A stretch of 64,000 nucleotides of DNA from JAZKAR01 sp040389065 (GTDB taxonomy: Bacteria > Pseudomonadota > Gammaproteobacteria > Burkholderiales > Casimicrobiaceae): the NCBI GenBank assembly GCA_040389065.1, contig JAZKAR010000015.1:47106-111105 (forward strand). The letters run 5' to 3'. The notes under the pieces were generated by a model. That model had not been told where the DNA came from and searched no databases. It worked only from the letters and a program-made list of their open reading frames with translations. The position numbers and the translations under genes are program-made. Shown piece after piece: positions 15,416 to 24,275 of this stretch (the stretch's first letter is position 1; the number at the start of each line of letters is the position of its first letter).

Positions 15416-17245
15416 TTAGTCAGGGTAAGCCAAGGTTAAATAAAAGGCTGCGTCACTGGCAATAAATTCAATAGGAAAAATAGTGGTGGGGTCAGTAATG
15501 CGTAGATTTTTTTGTTGAACAACCTTTACTATTTTTTGAATATCATTGCTATGCCCCATTCTAACTCTAGCGACATGAGCGCCTAAATTAGGCATATCAT
15601 CAATATCGTTACGTTGCGACCACTGCTGGTAATGGCTATTGGCAAACGCAGTGGCAGACGCTAAGTGAGATGCATCAACAGGCACCTTCCATAAGGATGC
15701 CCAATACTGACTATTAATAGCAGGGTAAAATTGCGCTTGAGCCGGAGTCTTGGTCATATCTACCCCAACTTCCCAGCGGTATGCTCCTGCGCTTTCTTGC
15801 CACAGGTTTTCAATGCCTTTAAGGGTGTTATCGCGAAAGTTTTGAATATAACTGGCGTAACTCGAATCATTGAGTAAAGTAAAGAGTTGGGTAGCCGAAT
15901 TCAACCCTGCCCATACTTCGCAGTTATCCATTAAATAACGCGCTGCATACATGCCCCCGGCAGGGCTTTCATCATGTTGAAAGGTTTTGGTAAGGTTATT
16001 ATCAAACTGCTGCACAATATTGGCATTTAAGACTTCTTTAAGAACCTGAGCATTTGTATACCCATTGTGCACAGAAGCTTGGTTTAGCCAGGCTATATCA
16101 CCTGTTGCTTCTACGTATTGCTGTACTGCCCATATCAAACTCGCGGCATAACTATCGTGAGAATCTGGTGTGCGAAGGGTGATCATATCTGAGTTAGTGT
16201 CGACTAACGACCAGTCTGCATTTCCATGCATATTACCCATTGCACGCCACTTCACGCCGTTAGTTTCTTTAACGATTGTTCCTATCGTTGCATTAGGCGA
16301 AAATGCTGGCAGAACACTTGTAGTGCCGCCGTTTATGCATTCCCATATTATTCCTTCTGTGTGTGCTCCGCCTACCTTCATTCCAGTCTGAATAGAGTTT
16401 TCAGGCTTCCAGTCACGTACTAGATGCTTAATAGCTGCTAGCAGATAATTTTTGACATGTGAAGGAATGCGTTTTGCTAGTTCACCGGCAGCTATGTGCG
16501 TAAAGTACCAGCGTAATCCACCTAGCCGGGCTTCTTTCCAGGCGCCTGAGTAGGGTGCGGTGCCTGCAAACACTACTTGTGCTGTACCATCTAAAAAGGC
16601 TGCATTGGGGTCAATCGATGCTTTAGGTTCGCTTGCACCTGTGCTTCCGGCTGTTAACACCCTGTAGAGAAAGCCTCCTGAAGTTTGTAGCACTTCTCCG
16701 CCCTTTACCGCTGTATTTGCCGCCCAATTGCGGGTGGAATAGGGAATAATAAAATCATGTACGAAATGGCTAATATCATAGGGTTTGTAAGCTAGAGAAG
16801 GTTTTACCAGGCTCATATCACCGCGTAGAAAAATGCCATCAATTTTGTTTGCACCCATTTGTGCTCTTAACACATGAAGCTTTTCATCATAACGCGGTGC
16901 AGTGGTATAAGCATCTAATGCAATATAATTTAAGAGAAGCGTGCCATCGCTATTTGCCCATACATCAAGAATTTTATTGGCCTCTGCCTCAATTTCTAGA
17001 CCATTAACTTTTACAACTTTTTCTCCAAATTGAGCGGTAAAAGGGGGAACCGATAAGTGGCGGCTAGAAGGATGGGTAATGGCGGGTAGTGTTAAAAACT
17101 GAGGGTAAACCACTGAAGTTTTTTCCATAGAGGCTGATGAAGGTGAAAAGTTGATACCAGCATGTTGCGCAATAGCAGGCACCATGCTTACGCTTAATAC
17201 TGCAACGAGTATGTATAAGAAGGCGCGACCCCTAGTTACCATCAT
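15416..17245 (-). CDS. Secreted protein of unknown function, possibly an alpha/alpha-barrel glycosidase
   Basis: 609 residues beginning with a typical Sec signal peptide (hydrophobic run FLYILVAVLSVSMVPAIA, cleavage near AIAQHA). The mature protein has a beta-rich N-terminal third and a helical C-terminal part with DSHDSYAASLIWAVQQYVE, GGMYAARYLMDNCEVWAGL and QSAGAYRWEVGVD. The spacing of aromatic and acidic residues resembles six-hairpin glycosidase folds (trehalase-like). This is a shape-based guess; no signature family motif was recognised. Two adjacent start codons (ATGATG) exist. The gene is monocistronic between mutL and the FAA-hydrolase pair. Confidence 0.6.
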   Translation of the reverse strand: MMVTRGRAFLYILVAVLSVSMVPAIAQHAGINFSPSSASMEKTSVVYPQFLTLPAITHPSSRHLSVPPFTAQFGEKVVKVNGLEIEAEANKILDVWANSDGTLLLNYIALDAYTTAPRYDEKLHVLRAQMGANKIDGIFLRGDMSLVKPSLAYKPYDISHFVHDFIIPYSTRNWAANTAVKGGEVLQTSGGFLYRVLTAGSTGASEPKASIDPNAAFLDGTAQVVFAGTAPYSGAWKEARLGGLRWYFTHIAAGELAKRIPSHVKNYLLAAIKHLVRDWKPENSIQTGMKVGGAHTEGIIWECINGGTTSVLPAFSPNATIGTIVKETNGVKWRAMGNMHGNADWSLVDTNSDMITLRTPDSHDSYAASLIWAVQQYVEATGDIAWLNQASVHNGYTNAQVLKEVLNANIVQQFDNNLTKTFQHDESPAGGMYAARYLMDNCEVWAGLNSATQLFTLLNDSSYASYIQNFRDNTLKGIENLWQESAGAYRWEVGVDMTKTPAQAQFYPAINSQYWASLWKVPVDASHLASATAFANSHYQQWSQRNDIDDMPNLGAHVARVRMGHSNDIQKIVKVVQQKNLRITDPTTIFPIEFIASDAAFYLTLAYPD

Positions 17246-17393
17246 TTGACACCTTTATGAAAAAAATCCACTTATATAACTTTACTGTTTTATAAAAATA
17301 AACATTTGAATTATAAGTTAATTTTTATCATGTTTGGGGATTTGTAGGGGCTGGTCAGCGAATTCAGATCGAGCATTGATTATGAGCAAGATT

Positions 17394-18092
17394 TTAGGTA
17401 GGCTTCTTTATGCTAAATGTAAAGTCGGTTATTCCTTCAACACCCCCTCGAACCTGATCACCTGGCAGCAGTGCGCCTACGCCTGAAGGTGTACCGGTAT
17501 AAATTAAGTCTCCTGGTTGAAGCGCTACCGCTTGCGATATAGTGCTAATGATATCTGCAACGGGCCAAATAAGATCACTCATATTACCTTCTTGCTTGAG
17601 CGTACCATTTACCTCGAGCCAGATACGTGCGCTCTTAGGATGCCCCACTGCCGTAACAGGATAAATAGCACTGCATGGAGCAGATGCATCAAAGCCCTTT
17701 GCCCAATCCCACGGGTGGCCTTGTTTTTTTGCCGCAGCTTGAAGATCGCGTCGAGTAAGATCAACCCCAACTCCATATCCCCAAACACATTGCAGTGCGT
17801 CTTCACGCTTAATATTGATACCGCCAGTTCCAATAGCAACCACAAGTTCTATTTCGTGGTGGAAGTCAGCAGTAAGCGGTGGATACGGAATTTCACCAGA
17901 AGCAGGTATCACTGCATCGGCAGGTTTCATGAAAAAGAAGGGAGGTTCGCGTGTAGGGTCGCTTCCCATTTCTTTTGCATGGGCTGCATAGTTGCGCCCT
18001 ACACAAAATACTCGGCGAATGGGGAAGCGGTCGGTAGACCCTTGCACCGCAATCGAAGGCTGCACAGGAGGAGTAAACACATACTGGCTCAT
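17394..18092 (-). CDS. Fumarylacetoacetate hydrolase family protein (fumarylpyruvate-hydrolase-like)
   Basis: 232 residues, the usual length of fumarylpyruvate hydrolases (NagK type). IRRVFCVGRNYAAHAKEMG opens the fold, PFFFMKPADAVIP and FHHEIELVVAIG supply the metal-binding HxExE site, and IYTGTPSGVGALLPGD is the classic FAH C-terminal signature. The enzyme would cleave a C-C bond in an acylpyruvate from aromatic or amino-acid breakdown. The ATG at 18092 (MSQYVFTPP) is chosen over an upstream extension that overlaps the esterase gene. It lies 29 bases after that esterase and is probably co-transcribed. No gentisate dioxygenase or isomerase gene is nearby, so the pathway is not established. 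Confidence 0.87.
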   Translation of the reverse strand: MSQYVFTPPVQPSIAVQGSTDRFPIRRVFCVGRNYAAHAKEMGSDPTREPPFFFMKPADAVIPASGEIPYPPLTADFHHEIELVVAIGTGGINIKREDALQCVWGYGVGVDLTRRDLQAAAKKQGHPWDWAKGFDASAPCSAIYPVTAVGHPKSARIWLEVNGTLKQEGNMSDLIWPVADIISTISQAVALQPGDLIYTGTPSGVGALLPGDQVRGGVEGITDFTFSIKKPT

Positions 18093-18121
18093 AGTGGTTT
18101 TCTTTCTGATCTTATGTGGGC

Positions 18122-18793
18122 TTAGTCGGTTTTTGCTGCTTTTACCGCATCTTCCCAATAGTGTTTGGGTACATGGGTTTTGAGTCGTTCAATGAGACGC
18201 TCGATCACTTCAGTGTTTACTTTATGCCCTAAAGAAGGAATTACATCTGCGGTGACATCAGCGTTTAATGTCATTAATCGTTCAGCAGCAACAAGGCATT
18301 GTTTGTAATCAATAATGCTATCTTCTTTGCCATGAATAAAATGAAACGTCGTGCGTTCGGGTTTGAAGGTAGGCAATTGAGCAAAGCAACCTGATAAAGA
18401 AATGATGCGCGCTGCTAAGAGCTGTTTTGTTTGAGTGGATTCGAGCGCCATAATTGCACCCTGAGAAAAGCCGATTAGTGCTGTGGCAGGCGTAGTAACG
18501 CCACTTTCGTTTTGCCAATGAGAAATACTTCCAATAAAAAAAGGCATGGCTTGAGCCACTCGCTGAGGGCGGTTTTGGTCAGTTAACCCTTGAGCTGAAT
18601 ACCATTGCGCTCCGCTAGTGCTATCGGAAGGAAAAGCCGCTTGTACACAGACAATGAAGGCTTCAGGAAACTCCACCCCCAAGCGTTCGCCAAGAGTGCC
18701 CATATCTTGTGCACTGCCTCCTACACCATGATGTAGTAAAAATAACTGCCGAGGGCTTCCCTCTGGCTTTTGAATAATGATGGAATTATTCAT
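18122..18793 (-). CDS. Alpha/beta-hydrolase, YpfH-like carboxylesterase
   Basis: About 223 residues. LFLLHHGVGGSAQDM provides the oxyanion region, LIGFSQGAIMALE has the nucleophile elbow GFSQG, HGKEDSIIDY gives the acid and LGHKVN the catalytic histidine. This order matches the phospholipase/carboxylesterase (YpfH/EstB) family acting on short acyl esters. The ATG at 18793 follows AAAGAG at a good distance; a GTG two codons upstream is also open. Paired with the FAA hydrolase downstream. Confidence 0.87.
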   Translation of the reverse strand: MNNSIIIQKPEGSPRQLFLLHHGVGGSAQDMGTLGERLGVEFPEAFIVCVQAAFPSDSTSGAQWYSAQGLTDQNRPQRVAQAMPFFIGSISHWQNESGVTTPATALIGFSQGAIMALESTQTKQLLAARIISLSGCFAQLPTFKPERTTFHFIHGKEDSIIDYKQCLVAAERLMTLNADVTADVIPSLGHKVNTEVIERLIERLKTHVPKHYWEDAVKAAKTD

Positions 18794-19052
18794 GCTCACT
18801 CTTTATGAATTCTGTTTGGCTAAATTATTTATTTGGTTCTTTTGCTGAAAAACGCAGCACTTGAAAAGATGTGTGTCTGTGAATAGTTTTGGGTTGATGA
18901 TATAAGGATTATTTCCTTTAAATTTTTTAAGATAGTATCATTTTAATAAAAGAAATACCTCTGAATGGGTACTACAAGCAAGAGCAATAGCCGAACTTTC
19001 TGTTTTATGGTTTTTTGAAAAGTGTATCTAATATAAAAGGTTAGAAATCAAT

Positions 19053-19682
19053 ATGCGCTATCAAGGAAAAATAAGTCATTGGAATGACAGCAAGGGCTAT
19101 GGATTTGTAACATCCATCGATGGTGGAGATAGAGTATTTGTACATATTAATGAAATAAAAAATAGAACCAGAAGACCAATAGACGGCGACTTAATTACAT
19201 ATGAAATTATCGCTGTTGAGAATGATAAGAAAAAAGCAATCAATATTAATTTTATGGGTAAGCCGCCAAAAAAACGAGTGCACGATAATGAGCAAAGATC
19301 CATTTTTGGAACTATGATTAGTTTTAGTGTTTTAATTATCATAGGATACTTTGCATATACTTGGTATGAGTCTTCTAAGCATAGAATGGAATTGTCACGT
19401 ATGCCAGCAGAGGCAACTATGCCAGTAGAGATGAAAGTGCCGGTACAGAAGAATATGCCAGTAGTGACGAATGTACCAGTAGTGACGAATGTACCAGTAG
19501 AGGCAAAAATAAATAATAAAATATCTGTTAAAACAAACTTAAAATTTACCTGTGATGGACGGATACATTGCTCACAAATGCATTCATGCGAAGAAGCACA
19601 GTTTTTTATCAATAACTGCCCAGGAACAAAAATGGATGGTGATAATGACGGTAAAGCCTGCGAAGATAGATGCGGGCATTAG
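19053..19682 (+). CDS. Cold-shock domain / transmembrane / Excalibur domain protein
   Basis: 209 residues with an unusual layout. Residues 1-68 form a cold-shock (OB-fold) domain: GKISHWNDSKGYGFV is RNP1-like and DRVFVHINEI is RNP2-like. A single transmembrane helix follows (about 88-105, MISFSVLIIIGYFAYTW), then a low-complexity PV-rich spacer (PVEMKVPVQKNMPVVTNVPV) encoded partly by two exact 18-base repeats at 19458-19493. The C-terminus is an Excalibur calcium-binding domain (HSCEEAQFFINNCPG, DGDNDGKACE) with paired cysteines. The topology would place a nucleic-acid-binding domain in the cytosol and the Ca-binding domain in the periplasm. Function unknown. It is transcribed alone. Confidence 0.85.
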   Translation: MRYQGKISHWNDSKGYGFVTSIDGGDRVFVHINEIKNRTRRPIDGDLITYEIIAVENDKKKAININFMGKPPKKRVHDNEQRSIFGTMISFSVLIIIGYFAYTWYESSKHRMELSRMPAEATMPVEMKVPVQKNMPVVTNVPVVTNVPVEAKINNKISVKTNLKFTCDGRIHCSQMHSCEEAQFFINNCPGTKMDGDNDGKACEDRCGH

Positions 19683-19805
19683 AAAGTTAGGGTTAGAATA
19701 ATCAAACAAGTCTTTTAGCAGCGCAGCCAACTATCTTATTTTGGTTACTTTTCCTGTGCTGAATTCTAGTGATCTTTAACGGTAAAAAATAAATCGGGAG
19801 TGATG

Positions 19806-20183
19806 ATGAAAAAATATTTTTTGTTCTTTTTATTGTCGTCGCCTTTATATGCCAGCAATTGCAATAACGCAGTGACAACGCCTGATATCAACCAATGTGC
19901 AAAAATAGAACAAGAAAAGGTTGAGGTCAAGCTAAACCTAACATATCAAGATGTTATCAAAAGGTTTTCTGTGCCAGATACCAAAGATGATAAACCGTCT
20001 GAGATTAAAGAAAGTTTAGTGAAAGCTCAGCGTGCATGGTTAAAGTTTAGAGAGGCTGATTGCCATGCAGTGTATGTACAAAACCAAGGTGGCACCATTA
20101 GAACTGCTATGTATATAGGGTGTATGCAAGCAAGAGCTGAACAGCGTATAAAAGAATTAAAACAGTTTGATACTAATCTTTAG
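19806..20183 (+). CDS. LprI-family (DUF1311) small exported protein
   Basis: About 125 residues with a signal peptide (MKKYFLFFLLSSPLYA). The mature part has CNNAVTTPDINQCAKIE, a long lysine-rich helix, then KAQRAWLKFREADC and GGTIRTAMYIGCMQ; the cysteine and Trp/Arg spacing is that of the lysozyme-inhibitor LprI N-terminal domain. It is presumably periplasmic. CGGGAG at 19795-19800 sits five bases before the ATG at 19806; two earlier start codons overlap it and are less likely. No partner gene is evident. Confidence 0.82.
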   Translation: MKKYFLFFLLSSPLYASNCNNAVTTPDINQCAKIEQEKVEVKLNLTYQDVIKRFSVPDTKDDKPSEIKESLVKAQRAWLKFREADCHAVYVQNQGGTIRTAMYIGCMQARAEQRIKELKQFDTNL

Positions 20184-20284
20184 GCAATGGTGTCGGATAC
20201 TTTACAGCGTAGCAGATGGTTTTCTCAATTGCGCTGATGACGCATTTAAAAGTATGAAGCTCTTGGTCTAGCAAGAAAAATTAA

Positions 20285-20791
20285 ATGGATATGTTGATGA
20301 ACTCTTTGAATCAAGCAATAAACATTTTGTCAGAAAATATCTATTGTAGTGTTGCGACCGCTTCAAAAGAAGGAGTGCCTTGGAATACTCCGGTTTTCTA
20401 TTCTTATGATCAACACTTAAATTTATATTGGGCATCAGCAATTGATGCAGTGCATTCGCGTTTTTTAAGAGAAAATCCCTTAGCATTTATTGTTGTGTTT
20501 AATTCATCGGCTCCGGCAAGGTGTGCAACGGCAGTATATTTGCAGGGTCATGTGCATATAGTCAGTGATGACATATTGGATAATAAGGTAATACAACATT
20601 TTAAGCGCGTAAATGAAGATTCTCTTTTCACGGGTGATTATTACCGCGGTTCTTCACCTGAGCGCCTTTATGCATTTACTCCAGAAAAGGTATGGGTACT
20701 TGGAGAGCCTGTTGATCAAGGCGGGCATCCGGTTGATGCGCGCACAGAGCTTTCGCTTGATGCATTAAGAAAATACCTAAATGCTAGCTAG
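20285..20791 (+). CDS. Pyridoxamine 5'-phosphate oxidase-like FMN-binding protein
   Basis: 168 residues. YCSVATASKEGVPWNTPVFY is the split-barrel opening strand pair of PNPOx-like proteins, LYWASAIDAVHSRFL and AVYLQGHVHIVSDD follow as in this family, and ERLYAFTPEKVWVL closes the barrel. Members bind flavins or related cofactors and reduce small molecules, or have a general stress role. It is not the canonical pdxH, which is about 210 residues and has a distinct C-terminus. Three in-frame ATGs lie within the first five codons, and none has a strong ribosome-binding site. Confidence 0.8.
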   Translation: MDMLMNSLNQAINILSENIYCSVATASKEGVPWNTPVFYSYDQHLNLYWASAIDAVHSRFLRENPLAFIVVFNSSAPARCATAVYLQGHVHIVSDDILDNKVIQHFKRVNEDSLFTGDYYRGSSPERLYAFTPEKVWVLGEPVDQGGHPVDARTELSLDALRKYLNAS

Positions 20792-20889
20792 CGCTAATAT
20801 ATCTAATTTATTTACATGAACATTTATTATTACTCACACCCTAATTAACCAGAATTTAGGATAATAATCATTGATGTAAAAGGAATATT

Positions 20890-20924
20890 TCCTCTCGCCT
20901 TGAGGGAGAGGGTAGGGTGAGAGG
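20890..20924 (-). repeat. REP-like repeat, degenerate copy
   Basis: CCTCTCGCCTTGAGGGAGAGG followed by GTAGGGTGAGAGG has the same layout as the repeat at 7330. It lies 80 bases from, and inverted relative to, the copy at 21007, as in paired REP (BIME-type) arrangements. Confidence 0.6.
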
Positions 20925-21006
20925 TATGCTGATTACACGTTATAAGGTTGATTTATATTTTATTTTTATGAAGAAAAGATGAAATAACCTTTCAGGTTAG
21001 CTCAAC

Positions 21007-21045
21007 CGCCCCCTCATCCTAACCTTCTCCCTCGAGGGGAGAAGG
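21007..21045 (-). repeat. REP-like palindromic repeat, copy 2
   Basis: CCGCCCCCTCATCCTAAC followed by CTTCTCCCTCGAGGGGAGAAG is the reverse complement of the copy at 7330, differing at one base in the shared segment. It lies in the 612-base gap between the PNPOx-like gene and the next gene. Confidence 0.75.
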
Positions 21046-21403
21046 AATTTAAATAGAGTCAATGGTTACTATCCAGAACTCAGGTCAATTAAAAATAGTG
21101 CTGCATAGTCTGCTGCGTTAGCAGATTTCTTAAAATAATACTCAAAAAATGTTTTTCCTACGCTTAGCCCTAGAGCTAACTTTAGCCTTTTTACTTAAGT
21201 CTTTAACTAAAAAAAAGTAAAACTATCCTTAATCGTAATGTAGCGAACTATAAAATTACTCTTCTGTAACTATTTATTGATATTAATCACAATGATAGCC
21301 GTTAATAAATGCATGCTGTATTACCTTTACTAATAAAAATTTTAAAGAAGTAGCTGCAAAAATTATTATCTAAAGGTAATAAAGACGTTTAAGGAGATGA
21401 GAT

Positions 21404-21979
21404 TTGAGCCAAAAGAAAACGGTTCGTAAGAAAAAGCATACTTCAGGAAATCTGCCTAATCGAAAAATGCATCTTGTGGAAGTAGCCACACTATTAGGGC
21501 CTATAGAAGTTTTTATTCAACAGCTTAAGCAAGGGGAAATATGGATTAACGAGGAAGGCGAAGCCTTATTGGATTTGCCTGGTGAAAGAGTAGAAGAACT
21601 TGTCAGAAAAGGCCAAGCCCCTCGTTTAGCCTTACCCAATTTGATGATTATTACTGAGATATATTTTCAGGTAGTGGCATATTGCTTCAGTAGCGAATCG
21701 ATGAAGAAAGCACTAAATCAAGTTCAGCAGTTTAGAAGTGAAATTCTAGATTCTTTAAAAACAGAAAAGCTGATCGAGCATCATTATATTAAGAATGCAG
21801 AATGTTTAATTAAAGATATGCAAGCCACGTTTCTAAAGGCACCGCGCGATAAAGTTGCCCGAGTGATCAATGAAATTATGGATGTGGCTGAATCGACAGA
21901 GTTAATGATCGAGATGGATGAAGTGAGAGCATGGTTACAAAAGGAGTTACCCGAAGTTTTACCTATAGGTACATGTTAA
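21404..21979 (+). CDS. Hypothetical protein, cytosolic, helical
   Basis: 191 residues with a TTG start supported by AAGGAG about nine bases upstream. The N-terminus is very basic (QKKTVRKKKHTSGN), followed by a short alpha/beta part and a mostly helical C-terminal two thirds with many charged residues (FRSEILDSLKTEKLIEHHY, NEIMDVAESTELMIEMDEV). No signal peptide or transmembrane segment is present. A basic tail followed by a helical bundle could suit nucleic-acid or protein binding, but no family is recognised. Codon use and the strong ribosome-binding site support a real gene. Confidence 0.65.
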   Translation: MSQKKTVRKKKHTSGNLPNRKMHLVEVATLLGPIEVFIQQLKQGEIWINEEGEALLDLPGERVEELVRKGQAPRLALPNLMIITEIYFQVVAYCFSSESMKKALNQVQQFRSEILDSLKTEKLIEHHYIKNAECLIKDMQATFLKAPRDKVARVINEIMDVAESTELMIEMDEVRAWLQKELPEVLPIGTC

Positions 21980-22007
21980 TAAAAATATTCGAGATGTTAA
22001 GCAATTT

Positions 22008-22068
22008 AAAGTTCAGCTGTTTAATCCATTTTAATTTGAATCATAAAATGGTTAGGCGCTGAACTTTT
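22008..22068. terminator. Bidirectional terminator between convergent genes
   Basis: AAAGTTCAGC (22008-22017) pairs with GCTGAACTTTT (22058-22068), and an inner CCATTTTA/TAAAATGG pair extends the stem. A and T tracts on either side suit both the plus-strand gene ending at 21979 and the minus-strand gene ending at 22076. Confidence 0.75.
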
Positions 22069-22075
22069 CGCTATA

Positions 22076-22435
22076 TTAAAGGTTACTTATTTTGCAATAA
22101 ATAGGGTTGGCTGTACAAACAGAATTAGAAAAGGTCAATGATAAGCGCCCGTTGTTATTATAGACTTGAGAGTTTTTATTAATGACTAGCCTGCTATGAA
22201 CAGTTTTGCCTGTTAGAAAATCTTTACAAGTTCCAGATATTGCAGCAGTCGTTTCATTCACTGCCTTGCCGTGTTTTATGTTACATCCAATCGCGTTACG
22301 ATTGTAAAATTGCAATTGAGCAGTAGTTAATTGTTGGTTTGGAGTGAAGTCAGGGCGAGGAGCAAGCTGATATGCATATACTGGTAAGTTTGTGCTAAGA
22401 AGGCCGAGTGTGGCTAAGATATATAATTTTTTCAT
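22076..22435 (-). CDS. Small exported protein of unknown function
   Basis: 119 residues from the ATG at 22435; an upstream in-frame ATG at 22486 would bury the signal. MKKLYILATLGLLSTNLPVY is a Sec signal peptide with cleavage likely after AYA/YAY. The mature part has four cysteines (IGCNIKH, GTCKDF, SVCTAN, YCKI), suggesting two disulfides in the periplasm, and a basic predicted charge. No family recognised. It stands alone, ending at a shared bidirectional terminator. Confidence 0.65.
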   Translation of the reverse strand: MKKLYILATLGLLSTNLPVYAYQLAPRPDFTPNQQLTTAQLQFYNRNAIGCNIKHGKAVNETTAAISGTCKDFLTGKTVHSRLVINKNSQVYNNNGRLSLTFSNSVCTANPIYCKISNL

Positions 22436-22679
22436 GTTGTATCCGAAGAAGTCATTTGAAAACAATGTTGTCGATAGTTTAATCATTGTCTAACCTAAGA
22501 AAAAAGCAAAAAAATATAGTGTATGCGTCACAAAAAACAGCAGACAAAAAAAGCATTTTTCTCAAGTAACTCACAATAAAACTAAATGCTCAATGAATAT
22601 AAATTTTTTAAGGCTGCTAAAATATTTCTGCTTTTGGCATAATTTTTTTTGTAGTCATGCCAGATTGAAGATCCTTGTT

Positions 22680-23981
22680 TCATGGCAGCCATCCCCCCTT
22701 AAAATCCGCGCGGCGTAATCCTTCTTCAATGTAAGGGCATGTTCGCATAAGTTCCCATAACAATCCGCTTCTATAGTTTTCTATCATTAAAACAATTGGT
22801 CCCTGATTAATACCAACATTCCAAGGGGATATCCAGCCATGAGGATTATTTTTTTTGCCAGAAAATGTGGTGTTAAAAGATGCTTTAAAACTATAAGAAT
22901 AGCCTGTTTTTAAATCAAGCTCATGTAAGCAATGCTCTATGGCTGGCAATACAATGTCTGGGGCAAACGGCAAAGAAGCTACCATTGCCCAGGGTGAAAG
23001 AGTGCCATCATCAGGGCCATAAGGCACACCTCGTGCAATATAGTGATAAAACTTACGCTTTTTGCTTTGTATGGTAAGTGTTTTAGAACCTGGTCCATCG
23101 CTTGCAGTAATGCCCCAACAAAGAGAGCTATAGTCGTTAAAACCGTGAGGGTTGTCTATGGCATAACGTTGCTGAATAAGGGTTGCTTTGCGGCTATTTT
23201 CAAAGTAATCGCTATTTTGTTTACGCATAAATGCATCTTGAATACCACGAAAATCAATCCATATATGCGAAAATTGATGCGTAAACAATGCACCTGAATA
23301 TAAATAATCGTAGCCGTAACTGTTCACCCATTCGTAAGAAGAGGCCCACGCCTCATAACTTTTTTGAGGCAACGGATGAGTAGGTGATCCTAGTCCTAAA
23401 ATATACAATAATAAGCCTTCGTTATAACCTTGCCAGCGGTAAGTTAAAAAACCTCTTTTTGGTTTCCAGCCTAGAGAAACGGTGAGGCTGCGCCCTATTG
23501 CCCAGCGCCAATCGGCCCTCAAGTAAAGTTCATTCGCAAGTGTGCGAATATTCTGTTCTTCAGGCGTGCATGCATCGAAATATTGGCTAGCGCTTAGAGC
23601 GCCCGCTAACAAAAGTGCGCTATCAATCGTTGATAATTCACATTCCCAGGCGCGACGCCCTGTTTGCATATCAAGAAAATGATAATAGAAACCATGATGG
23701 CCAGTCGCATTAGGCTCCGGCCCTTGTGGACTGTTCCAAAAAAATTTTAATGTTGTCTGCACACGGTTAACCGCCTCTTGGCGTGAAATAAATCCGCGTT
23801 CTACTGCCACAGGGTAGCTAGCTAATGCAAAACCAACAGCAGCAATGCTCGCAGGCCAATTGGGTGCGTTTTTATCTCTAACCAGCCCATTTTCTAGATT
23901 TGTTTCACTCATGAAATAACTGAATGATTCAAACTGAAGCTTTTCTAACGTTGCTTCAATATTCAGTTTTTTTTGGCTCAT
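22680..23981 (-). CDS. Glucoamylase-family (PF10091, GH144-like) protein
   Basis: 433 residues without a signal peptide. ESFSYFMSETNLENGLVRD opens the family's alpha/alpha barrel. GHHGFYYHFLDMQTGRRAWECELSTIDS carries the acidic active-site strand, and YSSLCWGITASDGP and GPDDGTLSPWAMVASLPFAP are conserved family segments. Relatives degrade beta-1,2-glucans or are linked to cyclic glucan synthesis. Here there is no glucan synthase or transporter next to it. Absence of an export signal suggests cytosolic use or a non-classical route. Starts at the ATG at 23981 (MSQKKLNIE). Confidence 0.85.
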   Translation of the reverse strand: MSQKKLNIEATLEKLQFESFSYFMSETNLENGLVRDKNAPNWPASIAAVGFALASYPVAVERGFISRQEAVNRVQTTLKFFWNSPQGPEPNATGHHGFYYHFLDMQTGRRAWECELSTIDSALLLAGALSASQYFDACTPEEQNIRTLANELYLRADWRWAIGRSLTVSLGWKPKRGFLTYRWQGYNEGLLLYILGLGSPTHPLPQKSYEAWASSYEWVNSYGYDYLYSGALFTHQFSHIWIDFRGIQDAFMRKQNSDYFENSRKATLIQQRYAIDNPHGFNDYSSLCWGITASDGPGSKTLTIQSKKRKFYHYIARGVPYGPDDGTLSPWAMVASLPFAPDIVLPAIEHCLHELDLKTGYSYSFKASFNTTFSGKKNNPHGWISPWNVGINQGPIVLMIENYRSGLLWELMRTCPYIEEGLRRADFKGGWLP

Positions 23982-24035
23982 ATTGGTGTCTGATCGCGTT
24001 AGATAAGATGATAGTTATAGTTTTATTTATCAGTT

Positions 24036-24177
24036 TTAGAAGTCACGCAACGCAATTGGGTTCTCTCGGGGTGGGACGACGCCCCGCGTTATAGCAACTT
24101 GTCGTACTGCTTGTACTGTCTGCATTGCTATGCGGGGCATCCCAGGCCTTGATAGAACCCAACTGCATCACTTCTAA
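24036..24177 (+). mobile_element. Palindromic MITE-like element, copy 5 (long subtype)
   Basis: 142 bases from TTAGAAGTCACGCA to CCCAACTGCATCACTTCTAA. Between the ends, GCCCCGCGTTATAGCAACTTG and GCATTGCTATGCGGGGC pair as an extra inner stem. Nearly the whole element can fold into one hairpin centred on GTACTGCTTGTAC. Confidence 0.88.
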
Positions 24178-24275
24178 GTTTGTTGGGTATGAAAAATATA
24201 AATAAGCTTAGAAGAATAGATATTACATTTTTTCTTCTATTTGTTCATATGCTCTTCATGTAATCTAAATAGATA

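Larger units (their letters stand above)
20792..21403. other. 612-base non-coding gap with paired REP-like repeats
   Basis: Apart from the two REP-like sequences (20890-20924 and 21007-21045) this gap holds only AT-rich sequence, with no open frame of note. AAGGAG at about 21390 is the ribosome-binding site of the next gene. No RNA gene was recognised. Confidence 0.6.
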
